This document shows, piece by piece, positions 26,435-33,498 of a stretch of 52,835 nucleotides of DNA. The notes under the pieces are model-generated. The model saw nothing but the letters and a program-made list of their open reading frames with translations, was not told the DNA's origin and did no database searches. Positions within the stretch are counted from its first letter, which is position 1. Every line of letters begins with the position of its first letter. A program made the translations under genes and the position numbers. The DNA is taken from the NCBI GenBank assembly GCA_021838945.1, contig JAKCCH010000011.1:1-52835 (forward strand), read 5' to 3'. Source of the stretch: Actinomycetes bacterium. GTDB lineage: Bacteria > Actinomycetota > Acidimicrobiia > Acidimicrobiales > Bog-793.

Positions 26435-26456
26435 CCGAGCAGCGTAGCCTGACCCT

Positions 26457-26485
26457 TGTCGCGCTGTGAAACCATGGTTACACTC
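26457..26485 (+). promoter_or_regulatory. Promoter with palindromic operator for the propeller-MFS operon
   Basis: TTGTCG (26457) and TACACT (26480) are spaced by 17 bases, a sigma-70 type promoter reading right. The near-perfect palindrome GTGAAACCATGGTTACAC (26467-26484, symmetric except for one base pair) covers the spacer and -10, as expected for a repressor site. Candidate binder: the divergent ChrB N-terminal protein (inference). Confidence 0.65.
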
Positions 26486-26527
26486 ATCGCAGACGTCGGT
26501 CGGTGACGGCGCTACGGGAGGACACGT

Positions 26528-27409
26528 GTGGGGTTGACGAGGATCGCGACGGTGGAGCTGCCATCACGCGGCGACTACGACCACGCCGACGTGCACCTGC
26601 GAAGTGGCCGGGTCTACCTGGCCAACACCGCGCTCGACCAGGTCGAGGTCCTCGACGGACCGGGAGCGAGCCATCTCGACAGCATTGCGGGGTGCGCAGG
26701 CGGGAGCGGCGTGCTCGCCGTCGGCGAGGGGGTCGTCGCAGCGGCGCGCGGCTCGGGCGAGCTGCTCGTCCTCGACGGCGCAAGCGGCAGGCTGCTGCGC
26801 CGCTTCCCGGTCGGTCCCGCGCCGAACGGCTTGGCATGGGATCCCGACCGAGCCCGGCTGCTCGTCGCCGACACGAGCGAGCACACTGCTCGTCTCGTCG
26901 ACTTGGGTGGGTCGGCGCTCGCCACCGTCGCGCTCCCCGGTCGCCCCCGTTGGGCGGTCCACGACGCGTGCTCGGGCCACTTCTACGTGAACGTGAAGGA
27001 TCCCGCCGGCGTCATCGCCCTCGACGCCGCGAACCTTGCCACGGTCGGCTGGTTCCCGCTCGAGACCATCGGCCCGCACGGCCTCGGCCTCGACGCCGAG
27101 CGAGGCGTGCTGCTCGTCGCCTGCGACGACGCGTCGCTGCGCTGGGTGGACCCGAGCTCGGGTCACGAGCTGCACGCCGTCGCGCTCGCTGGCGAGCCCG
27201 ACGTCGTCCTCGTCGACGCCCGACGAGCCAGCGCGTACGTCTGCGTCGGCGACCCGCCGACCCTGCACGTCGTAGACCTCGACGAGCGCGCCATGCGCGG
27301 GGCCATCACCACGGGCGCCGGCGCCAAGACGGCCGCCCTCGATGAAGAGCGCGGGAGGCTCTACGCCTTCCTGCCTGCAGCAGGCCAGGCGTGGGTCTAC
27401 GGGCTGTGA
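26528..27409 (+). CDS. YncE-like beta-propeller protein
   Basis: 293 residues from a GTG with GGGAG just upstream. Repeating units of about 42 residues with the pattern G-x-V-Y-x-A-N...V-x-V-L-D (GRVYLANTALDQVEVLDG; GELLVLDGASGRLLRRFPVG; RARLLVADTSEHTARLVDL; GHFYVNVKDPAGVIALDA) build a six- or seven-bladed propeller as in YncE and YVTN proteins. No signal peptide, so probably cytoplasmic. It is the first gene of an operon with an MFS transporter and a ChrB-like gene; its role in metal handling is unknown. Confidence 0.82.
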   Translation: MGLTRIATVELPSRGDYDHADVHLRSGRVYLANTALDQVEVLDGPGASHLDSIAGCAGGSGVLAVGEGVVAAARGSGELLVLDGASGRLLRRFPVGPAPNGLAWDPDRARLLVADTSEHTARLVDLGGSALATVALPGRPRWAVHDACSGHFYVNVKDPAGVIALDAANLATVGWFPLETIGPHGLGLDAERGVLLVACDDASLRWVDPSSGHELHAVALAGEPDVVLVDARRASAYVCVGDPPTLHVVDLDERAMRGAITTGAGAKTAALDEERGRLYAFLPAAGQAWVYGL

Positions 27410-28683
27410 TCGGAGCGCACGGCCGCTCCGGGCACGACGGGGACCTCCACCGGATCCTTTTCGCCCGCGGCGCTCGGGGACTCGCGTCGGGGTACTTCGC
27501 CGTGGTCCTCGGCGTCGAGCTGCACCACCAGGGACTGCCGGGCATCGAGGTCGGCCTGGTGCTCGGTGCCGTCCTCGGCGGTGCGGCGTTCGCCCTGTTG
27601 GGGGTGCGCCGCTTCGCCGACGGTGCCGGTCGCCGGCGCTGCTACCTCGCCGGCTACCTCGCCCAGTCGACGGCGGGCCTCGTCCTCGTGCTCTCGCCGT
27701 GGTGGTGGCTGCTCGTCGTCGTCAGCCTGACCGGAGCACTGTCGGGCGAGATCATCGACTCGGGCCCCTTCGGTGCGCTGGAACAGGTCATGCTCACGAC
27801 CGCCGTCACCGAGGAGCGGCGACTGCGCACCTTCAGCCGCTACGGCGCGGTCGGCACCGCGACGGGCGCGCTGGGCGCGCTCGGTGCCGGGCTGCTCCAG
27901 CTCGTCGGCCCTGGTGCGACCGGTCGGTCGAGCTTCCTCCCCATCATCCCGCTGGCGCTGTTCGGGGCAGCGTGTGCCTGGGGGCTGTCCGCTCGCGTCG
28001 AGCACGCCGCGATCGACGTCACGAGCGCTTCGCCCGCGCCGGCCATCGCCAAGCGGCCCGCCGGCGGCGAGACCCGCCGGATCGTGCACCGGCTCTCGGC
28101 GCTGTTCGCCCTCGACTCGTTCGGAGCAGGCTTCACGGTGCAGGCATTCGTCGCCTACTGGCTCGCCGCCCGCTTCGAAGCGAGCACGCTCTCGATCGGG
28201 ATGATCTTCCTCGGGATCGGAGTGCTCCAGACGGCCTCGATGATGGTGGCCGGTCGCCTCGGCGAGCGGTTCGGGCTGCTCTCGACGATGGTGTTCACGC
28301 ATCTGCCGTCAAACGGCTTCCTCGCCGCCATCGCCTTCGCCCCGACCCTGCCGGTCGCCGCGGTGCTGCTCTGCCTTCGTGCCTCCCTGTCGCAGATGGA
28401 CGTCCCGACGCGCAACGCCTACGTCATGGCTCTCGTCCCGGCCCGGGACCGGACGGAGGCCGCGAGCACGACCGGACTCGCCCGGCTCCTCGCGCGCCCG
28501 CTCGGTCCACTGCTCGCGGGCGCGGCGCAGGGCCTGACGCTCGGCGCACCCTTCCTCATCTCTGGAGCGTTGAAGGGCATCTACGACGTCAGCCTGTGGC
28601 TGTGGTTCCGGCGCGTCCCGCTTCCCGAAGACGACGGTCGCCCCGCGGTCCCTGCGATGCGAGCCAAAGGAGCGAGCACATGA
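27406..28683 (+). CDS. MFS transporter
   Basis: 425 residues if translation starts at the GTG that overlaps the previous stop (GTGA); an in-frame GTG five codons earlier is possible. About 12 hydrophobic spans in two halves with a central loop around residue 205 (SPAPAIAKRPAGGETRRI). The loop between spans 2 and 3 is the positively charged VRRFADGAGRRR, the position of the MFS motif G-x-x-x-D-R-x-G-R-R; the second half has AGRLGERFGLL. Neighbouring ChrB genes suggest export of an oxyanion or metal, but the substrate cannot be read from the sequence. Confidence 0.85.
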   Translation: MIGAHGRSGHDGDLHRILFARGARGLASGYFAVVLGVELHHQGLPGIEVGLVLGAVLGGAAFALLGVRRFADGAGRRRCYLAGYLAQSTAGLVLVLSPWWWLLVVVSLTGALSGEIIDSGPFGALEQVMLTTAVTEERRLRTFSRYGAVGTATGALGALGAGLLQLVGPGATGRSSFLPIIPLALFGAACAWGLSARVEHAAIDVTSASPAPAIAKRPAGGETRRIVHRLSALFALDSFGAGFTVQAFVAYWLAARFEASTLSIGMIFLGIGVLQTASMMVAGRLGERFGLLSTMVFTHLPSNGFLAAIAFAPTLPVAAVLLCLRASLSQMDVPTRNAYVMALVPARDRTEAASTTGLARLLARPLGPLLAGAAQGLTLGAPFLISGALKGIYDVSLWLWFRRVPLPEDDGRPAVPAMRAKGAST

Positions 28684-28711
28684 ACAACCGCATGAACGAA
28701 GGAGCGACGAC

Positions 28712-29158
28712 ATGAAGTGGATGACCCGTGCCCGCCCGAAGACCGACCGGATCGCGTGCCCCTGGCTGATTCGGCGCTTCATCGACCCCGACGCGGCGAT
28801 CATCTACGTCCCCGCGGACGAGGTGATCGAACGAGCCGGAAGTGAGGGTGCGCGCACCTTCGACGCACCGGGAGCGGAGTTCACCCACCGCGACAACAAG
28901 TGCAGCTTCGAGGTGCTCATCGACGAGTTCGACCTCGCCCGCGACAACCCCGCGCTCGTGCGGCTCGCCAAGATCGTGCACGCCGCCGACATCGCCGCCG
29001 ACTCGGGCTCGGACCCCCTCGGAGCCGGGCTCGAGGCCATCGGTGTCGGCGGCCTCGACGTCGAAGCGGACGACCAGCTCCTCTGCGAGCGCGGCTCGTT
29101 CGTCTACGACTCGCTCTACGCCTGGTGCCAGCGCGAGGTCGCCTCCTCGATGTCCTGA
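28712..29158 (+). CDS. Second ChrB C-terminal-domain protein
   Basis: 148 residues; AAGGAG eight bases before the ATG. MKWMTRARPKTDRIACPWLI, RRFIDPDAAIIYV and FDAPGAEFTHRDNKCSFEVL align block by block with the ChrB-C gene at 25479, so the window has two diverged paralogues on opposite strands around the propeller and MFS genes. It retains the Cys and His of the core. Last gene of the rightward operon. Confidence 0.87.
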   Translation: MKWMTRARPKTDRIACPWLIRRFIDPDAAIIYVPADEVIERAGSEGARTFDAPGAEFTHRDNKCSFEVLIDEFDLARDNPALVRLAKIVHAADIAADSGSDPLGAGLEAIGVGGLDVEADDQLLCERGSFVYDSLYAWCQREVASSMS

Positions 29159-29313
29159 ACCCGCCCTCCGGCCAGCCAAGGTCGGCTCGACTGGCGCCTT
29201 CGGTACCGGACGCGTGCTGCTCGGTCTTGTTGGCGGCTGTCCTGGGCAGGGAGAAGCACCCGTGCCTCGGATCTCGTTGAACCGCTGCCGGCAGATGACA
29301 TCACGCGGCGTGG

Positions 29314-29991
29314 TCACCCAGCGCCAGCGTCTTCCCGCTGCAAGGAGAGCGCGACGAAGCCGGCTCTGGCGACCGCACCGCCGCGCACCGGCTCGACGAC
29401 GGGCTCGTCGCTCGGCGCCTGAAAGAGGGTCGAGCGAGCCTCGACAAGCCGGAAGCCAGCCGTAGCAAGCATCCGGCGGTGCTCGGGCAGGCTCTGGAAG
29501 CGAGCGTGGCGGTAGAACGGGTGGCCGGCGCGGCCCTTCTCTCCGTAGGAACGGCCCCAGGCGCTGTCGAGCGGGACGAGACCGACCACGAGACGGCCGC
29601 CGGGTCGAAGGACGCGGCCCGCCTCGGCGAGCACGCCTGCCGGGTTCTCGGCGAAGCAGAGCGTGACGACGAGCGCGACGGCAGCGAAGGTGGTGTCGGC
29701 AAACGGGAGCTGGTCGCCGACGCTGCGCAGCACGCGCACGCCGCGCGCCTTGGCGAGACGCAGCGGCGCCTCCACAGGATCGAGGCCGACCTCGATGCCG
29801 AGTGCGGCGGCGAAGCGTCCCGAGCCGACCCCGACCTCGAGCCGCGGGCGGGACGTGCCGTCGAACAGTGGCCGCAGGGCGCCCAGTTCGAGGTCGAACA
29901 GCACCCGTCCTGCCGCGGTGTCGTACCAGGCGTCGTAGCGGTCGGCGAGGTCCTCGAAGGCCTGTGCAGCCGGGTTGGCTTTGGTCCGCAC
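29314..29991 (-). CDS. Class I SAM-dependent methyltransferase
   Basis: 225 residues from a GTG with GAGGAGG four bases upstream. The N-terminal part AFEDLADRYDAWYDTAAGR is typical of small Methyltransf_11 proteins; the SAM-binding motif I is LEVGVGSGRFAAAL (about 50-63), motif II region LRSVGDQLPFADTTFAAVALV, and post-II LRPGGRLVVGLV. The acceptor cannot be told; neighbours (sulfide and metal genes) would allow an arsenite- or thiol-type substrate, but the three-Cys pattern of ArsM is absent. Divergent from the ArsR-rhodanese gene. Confidence 0.85.
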   Translation of the reverse strand: MRTKANPAAQAFEDLADRYDAWYDTAAGRVLFDLELGALRPLFDGTSRPRLEVGVGSGRFAAALGIEVGLDPVEAPLRLAKARGVRVLRSVGDQLPFADTTFAAVALVVTLCFAENPAGVLAEAGRVLRPGGRLVVGLVPLDSAWGRSYGEKGRAGHPFYRHARFQSLPEHRRMLATAGFRLVEARSTLFQAPSDEPVVEPVRGGAVARAGFVALSLQREDAGAG

Positions 29992-30045
29992 GTGGCCTCC
30001 TCGTGGTCCAACTTCCGCGACGCACACGACGTGTATTCGCTACTA

Positions 30046-30063
30046 TTCCATAGATTTATGGAA
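30046..30063. promoter_or_regulatory. Operator TTCCATA-N4-TATGGAA over the ArsR start
   Basis: A perfect 7-bp inverted repeat with four-base centre that includes the ATG of the regulator. A TACTAT box (30041-30046) directly upstream would be the -10, so binding here would block initiation. Matches the size and symmetry of ArsR-family operators. Confidence 0.75.
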
Positions 30064-30798
30064 CATGATTCCGGAAGCGCCGATGTCTACGAGCAGCTGG
30101 CGCGCATCGGCAAGGTAGTCGTGCACCCCAAGCGCATCGAGCTGCTCGACCTGCTCTGCCAGGCCGAGCGCAGCGTCGAGACCTTGGCCGAGGCGGCGGG
30201 GCTCAAGCTCACGACGGCGTCTGCGCACCTGCAGGTGATTCGCCAGGCCCGCCTGGTCGAGACCCGCCGGGAGGGGACCCGCGTCTACTACCGCGCCGCC
30301 GGCGAGGAGGTGTGCCGCTTCGTCGCCGCGCTCGGCGACCTCGGCCGGGCACGCCTGGCGGAGGTCGACCAGATCCTTCGCGCCATCGGGGCGGGCAGCG
30401 ACAGCGCCGAGCGGGTGACCCGTGCCGAGCTGCTCGAGCGCGTCCGGTCCGGTGAGGTCGTCGTCCTCGACGTCCGCCCGGCCGAGGAGTACGCAGCCGG
30501 GCACATCCCCGGGGCGGTCTCGCTGCCGTTGGAGCACTTGGAGGCCCGCCTCGGCGAGCTCGACCCCGGCCTCGAGGTTGTCGCCTACTGCCGGGGGCCC
30601 CTGTGCCTCCTCGCCCCCGAAGCCGTCGCGACCCTTCGTGCCCGAGGGCTGCGAGCGCGCTGCTTGGAAGACGGGCTTCCCGAGTGGCGCCAGGCCGGCC
30701 TCCCCGTCGCCACCGCCCCAGCAGGCCGCTCGGGGCGCGACACGCCAGCCACGGCACCGACGAACGGGCACGAGGCGAGGCCGGGCCGTCGCCGATGA
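30058..30798 (+). CDS. ArsR-family regulator fused to a rhodanese domain
   Basis: 246 residues, the ATG lying inside its presumed operator. Residues about 8-100 are a winged-helix ArsR domain (VVVHPKRIELLDLLCQAERS, TTASAHLQVIRQARLVETRR, EGTRVYYRA). Cys at about 35 (LDLLC) and Cys at about 89 (EEVCRFV) lie where persulfide-sensing SqrR/BigR regulators keep their two reactive Cys. Residues about 120-225 are a rhodanese domain (VVVLDVRPAEEYAAGHIPGA) with active-site loop YCRGPLC. With sulfide:quinone oxidoreductase downstream, a role as sulfur-responsive repressor with its own sulfurtransferase domain is likely (inference). Confidence 0.88.
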   Translation: MEHDSGSADVYEQLARIGKVVVHPKRIELLDLLCQAERSVETLAEAAGLKLTTASAHLQVIRQARLVETRREGTRVYYRAAGEEVCRFVAALGDLGRARLAEVDQILRAIGAGSDSAERVTRAELLERVRSGEVVVLDVRPAEEYAAGHIPGAVSLPLEHLEARLGELDPGLEVVAYCRGPLCLLAPEAVATLRARGLRARCLEDGLPEWRQAGLPVATAPAGRSGRDTPATAPTNGHEARPGRRR

Positions 30799-31132
30799 GC
30801 GCCGCGGCGACCGACGAGGCCGTCTACCTCGACCACAAACCCACGTCTCGTTCCCCGGCGTCCTCGGCACGGACGTCCTTGCCCGGGTCCCCCAGCTCGC
30901 GGCGTCCACCGGGTCCGCCTGCCACGCCGGCGAGCACACCGAGAACACGACCCTGCTCGTCATGGGTGCCGCCCCCGAGGTTGCCCTCGGCGCGGTGCGG
31001 CTCTCGCCCGGTCGCGGCACCCACCCGGGCTGAGATCGAAGCGGCCGCCGAGCTGCTCGCCGGCGCGCATCTGGCCCTTGTCGCCACCACGCCGTCTCCG
31101 ACCAGTCCCAGCACGAGCAAAGGAACGCCCCC
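30795..31132 (+). pseudogene. Cysteine desulfurase (NifS/IscS-like) pseudogene with internal deletion
   Basis: The ATG is coupled to the previous stop and the frame begins DEAVYLDHKPT, like the Y-L-D-(H/N)-x-(A/S)-T start of aminotransferase class V desulfurases. After about 16 codons the family similarity jumps to another frame and to the C-terminal part: HVSFPGVLGTDVLARV then the catalytic-Cys loop STGSACHAG and ALGAVRLSPGRGT; the final helix (EIEAAAELLAGAHLALV) is in a third position. The PLP lysine and most of the enzyme, some 270 residues, are missing. An ancestral operon of regulator-desulfurase-DsrE-SQR is implied. Confidence 0.85.
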
Positions 31133-31483
31133 ATGAAGATCCTCGTCGTCTTGAACGACCCGCCCTATGGCACCGAGCGCTCCTACAACGGCCTGCGCCT
31201 CGCCGGCGCGCTCTCCAAGCGCGAGGGGGTCGAGGTGCGGGTGTTCTGCTTCGGCGACGCCGTCGGCTGCGCGATAAGGAACCAGAAGGTCCCCGACGGC
31301 TACTACCACATCGACCGCATGGTCACCGCGGTCGTCCGCCACGGCGGGGTGATCGGCTGCTGCGGCACGTGCATGGACGCCCGGGGCCTCGCCGACGAGC
31401 TGCTCGCCGGCGGTGCCCGTCGCTCCACCTTGGAGGAGGCGACCGACTGGACGATCTGGGCCGACAAGGTGGTGAGCTTCTGA
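31133..31483 (+). CDS. DsrE/DsrF-like sulfur-carrier-type protein
   Basis: 116 residues. KILVVLNDPPYGTERSYNGL and EGVEVRVFCFGDAVGCAI give the DsrE fold (beta-alpha, then V-x-V-F-x-x-x-D-x-V), and GGVIGCCGTCMDARG carries the conserved G-x-C-G-x-C-x-x-x-R-G motif with potential persulfide-carrying Cys. The AAGGAACGCCCCC upstream gives a weak ribosome site. The stop overlaps the SQR start. It probably relays sulfane sulfur between the quinone oxidoreductase and the cytosol. Confidence 0.88.
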   Translation: MKILVVLNDPPYGTERSYNGLRLAGALSKREGVEVRVFCFGDAVGCAIRNQKVPDGYYHIDRMVTAVVRHGGVIGCCGTCMDARGLADELLAGGARRSTLEEATDWTIWADKVVSF

Positions 31484-32700
31484 TGGGCACCGTGCGCATC
31501 GTGATCGTCGGCGGCTCCTTCGGCGGACTGACCGCCGCCTACGAGCTCCGCCGACGCTTCAGCCCCGAGCGCGCCGAGATCACGCTCGTCTCCAGGGACG
31601 ACCAGTTCCGCTTCGTCCCCTCCTTCCCCTGGGTGGCGACCGGGCGGCGGCGCCTCGAGCAGATCTCGTTCCCCCTCGCGACCCCCCTCGCCCGAAAGCA
31701 GGTCCGCTTCGCGAACGAGACGGTCACCCACATCGACACCGCCGCCAAGGTGATCGCGTCGGACGCGGGCGAGCACCCCTACGACTTCCTCGTCGTCGCC
31801 ACCGGGCACCGCAGCGCGAACGAGGCCGTCCCTGGGCTCGGGCCCTTCGACGGCCCCGGCCACTCGCCGATGTCGGCACCGGAGACCGAGGAGCTCGCCC
31901 AGGCGATCCGGCGCCTCCTCGCCGAGCCGGGACCGGTCGTCGTCGGCGCGGCCCCGGGAGCGAGCTGCATAGGCCCGGTCTACGAGCTCGCGTTCTGCCT
32001 TGACCACCTGCTCCGGCGCCGCGGGCTTCGCCACCAGGTCCCCATGAGCCTGCTCACGCCCGAGCCGTTCCTCGGCCACATGGGCATGGGTGGCGCCGGC
32101 ACCATCCGCCAGCTCTTCGAGGCCGCCCTCGAAGAGCGAGACATCGCCTATCGCACCTCGGTCGCGATCACCCGGGTCACCGGGGAGTCCGTCGAGACGA
32201 CCGACGCGGCCCCGACGCCCTCGGTGTGCTCGATCGTCATCCCGCCCCTCGCCGGCGCCGCGGCGGTCGCTGCGAGCGAAGGGCTCACGAACCCGAAGGG
32301 CTTCGTGCCCGTCGACGACCACTACCGCCACACCTCGGCCGAGGGCGTGTACGCGGTCGGCGTCGCCGTCGCCCTCCCCCCCGTCGGAGAGACCCCGGTG
32401 GCCGTCAACTTCCCGAAGACCGGCCACATGACCGAGCAGATGGCGAGGATCGCCGCCGTCGACCTCTCGGCGCGCCTCGACGGCCACGAAGCCCCCAGGG
32501 CCGAGCTGTCGGCCCGCTGCATCCTCGACATGGGCGACCGCGCCGCCTACCTCGCCGTCGACCCCGTCCGCCCGCCCCGCAACCGCATTCCGACGGTCTC
32601 CGAAGGCCGTTCCTGGCTCGTCGCCAAGATGGGCTTCGAGCGCGCCTACCTCGCCTTCGCCCGGCGCGGGAAGCTCGTGCCGACGAGCATCGGATGGTGA
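31483..32700 (+). CDS. sqr: Sulfide:quinone oxidoreductase-type flavoprotein
   Basis: 405 residues, typical for SQR. IVIVGGSFGGLTAAYELRR is the FAD-binding Rossmann motif; DFLVVATGHRS the second FAD contact; VVVGAAPGASCIGPVYELAF holds the GASC-x-GP-x-YE motif characteristic of SQR with one redox Cys; GVYAVGVAVALP and NFPKTGHMTEQMA are the C-terminal FAD and quinone-side segments. A further Cys in PSVCSIVIPP may complete the disulfide. The C-terminus (SWLVAKMGFERAYLAF) is the amphipathic membrane-attachment part. It oxidises sulfide to sulfane sulfur at the inner membrane, passing electrons to quinone; likely controlled by the ArsR-rhodanese protein. Confidence 0.9.
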   Translation: MGTVRIVIVGGSFGGLTAAYELRRRFSPERAEITLVSRDDQFRFVPSFPWVATGRRRLEQISFPLATPLARKQVRFANETVTHIDTAAKVIASDAGEHPYDFLVVATGHRSANEAVPGLGPFDGPGHSPMSAPETEELAQAIRRLLAEPGPVVVGAAPGASCIGPVYELAFCLDHLLRRRGLRHQVPMSLLTPEPFLGHMGMGGAGTIRQLFEAALEERDIAYRTSVAITRVTGESVETTDAAPTPSVCSIVIPPLAGAAAVAASEGLTNPKGFVPVDDHYRHTSAEGVYAVGVAVALPPVGETPVAVNFPKTGHMTEQMARIAAVDLSARLDGHEAPRAELSARCILDMGDRAAYLAVDPVRPPRNRIPTVSEGRSWLVAKMGFERAYLAFARRGKLVPTSIGW

Positions 32701-32777
32701 GCGATGTACGAGCGGCCGGCGTGCAGTCGTCCAGCCGTCCCTGCAGGGGCGCCGACGCGCTCGGGCGAGCCCGGCGG

Positions 32778-32979
32778 TCAGCCTCCTTGGTCGATGACGT
32801 GACAGACGAGTCTCGGGTCGCATCGACTCGGATCGAGGCGTCGTGCCCGCCGGTGGAGGCTCGACAGCTCGTCGCGCAGCGCCCGAAGCTCGGCGATCCG
32901 GGCATCGAGCTCGGCTGCCCGGCGCCCGATCAGGTCCACCACGAAGCGACACGGCGTCTCGCCCCGGTCCCGAAGGGCG
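32778..32979 (-). pseudogene. C-terminal remnant of a MerR-family regulator
   Basis: The frame ending at 32778 reads LRDRGETPCRFVVDLIGRR, then AAELDARIAELRALRDELSSL and CDPRLVCHVI, which is the dimerisation helix and metal-type C-terminus of MerR regulators (Cys at GETPC and VCHVI). The N-terminal winged helix is gone: upstream of about 32979 the sequence changes into the right copy of the VirB6-end repeat. A broken regulator, cut at the right edge of the cargo. Confidence 0.75.
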
Positions 32980-32983
32980 ATTT

Positions 32984-33089
32984 GTCGGCAACCGGCTCCC
33001 AAAACCGACCGGCGGACCAAGACGAGGTGCCCCCCGACGTCCGTGCGCGCTTGGACGCCCAAGACGAGACGGGCCTCGACTCGACATAG
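32984..33089 (+). repeat. Right copy of about 105-bp direct repeat
   Basis: Matches 24721-24825 with scattered substitutions and one extra A after GGCTCCC, which breaks the frame at that point; the last 28 codons still read NRPADQDEVPPDV...DETGLDST and stop at TAG. No VirB6-like gene precedes it here. Confidence 0.8.
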
Positions 33090-33112
33090 AGTGCCCGAGC
33101 GTCGGGCACTCT
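33088..33112. terminator. Perfect hairpin at the cargo's right edge
   Basis: AGAGTGCCCGA pairs with TCGGGCACTCT around GCG, an 11-bp perfect stem starting at the stop codon of the repeat. It would terminate transcription coming from either side; no T-tract. Confidence 0.65.
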
Positions 33113-33127
33113 GGTCCCGACAACGGA

Positions 33128-33475
33128 CTACGGAAGCCCTTCAATGAGGGCCACGACGTCCTCACGCCGCAGACCCCAGTGGCGGGCGAGGCGGAGCAGC
33201 TCGACAGCCTGTGCGACGACGATGCCGTGCGCAGGCTCGCCGGCGACCGTGATGCCGCGACCACGCCGGAACTCCAGCACTCCCTCGTCGCGGAGCATCC
33301 GAACGGCCCGCAGGACGGTGTTGGGATGAACACCAAGCACCGCGGCCATGTCGCGCGCCGGAGGGAGGCGTCCGCCGGGACGGACCTCCCCGGCGTTGAT
33401 GTCGTGCCGGATCGCAGCCGCGACCTGCTCGTGCAGCGGAGCATCTCCGTTCCGCTCGACCTCGGCATCCAACAT
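33128..33475 (-). CDS. GntR/YtrA-type transcriptional regulator
   Basis: 115 residues. APLHEQVAAAIRHDINAGEV, RPGGRLPPARDMAAVLGVHP and NTVLRAVRMLRDEGVLEFRR are the GntR winged helix; the short C-terminal helix pair (about 80-115) is the YtrA-like effector/dimer part, without the larger FadR or UbiC domain. The ATG is chosen because it abuts the palindrome that separates it from the divergent BNR protein gene; the transcript is probably leaderless. Expected to repress itself and the divergent gene. Confidence 0.85.
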   Translation of the reverse strand: MLDAEVERNGDAPLHEQVAAAIRHDINAGEVRPGGRLPPARDMAAVLGVHPNTVLRAVRMLRDEGVLEFRRGRGITVAGEPAHGIVVAQAVELLRLARHWGLRREDVVALIEGLP

Positions 33476-33498
33476 GGTGACATGTATAGTATCACCAT
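33474..33498. promoter_or_regulatory. Shared operator ATGGTGA-N11-TCACCAT with divergent -10 boxes
   Basis: A perfect 7-bp inverted repeat lies between two start codons. TATAGT at 33485-33490 is eight bases before the ATG of the BNR gene; on the other strand TACTAT serves the GntR gene. Probable GntR autoregulatory site. Confidence 0.7.
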
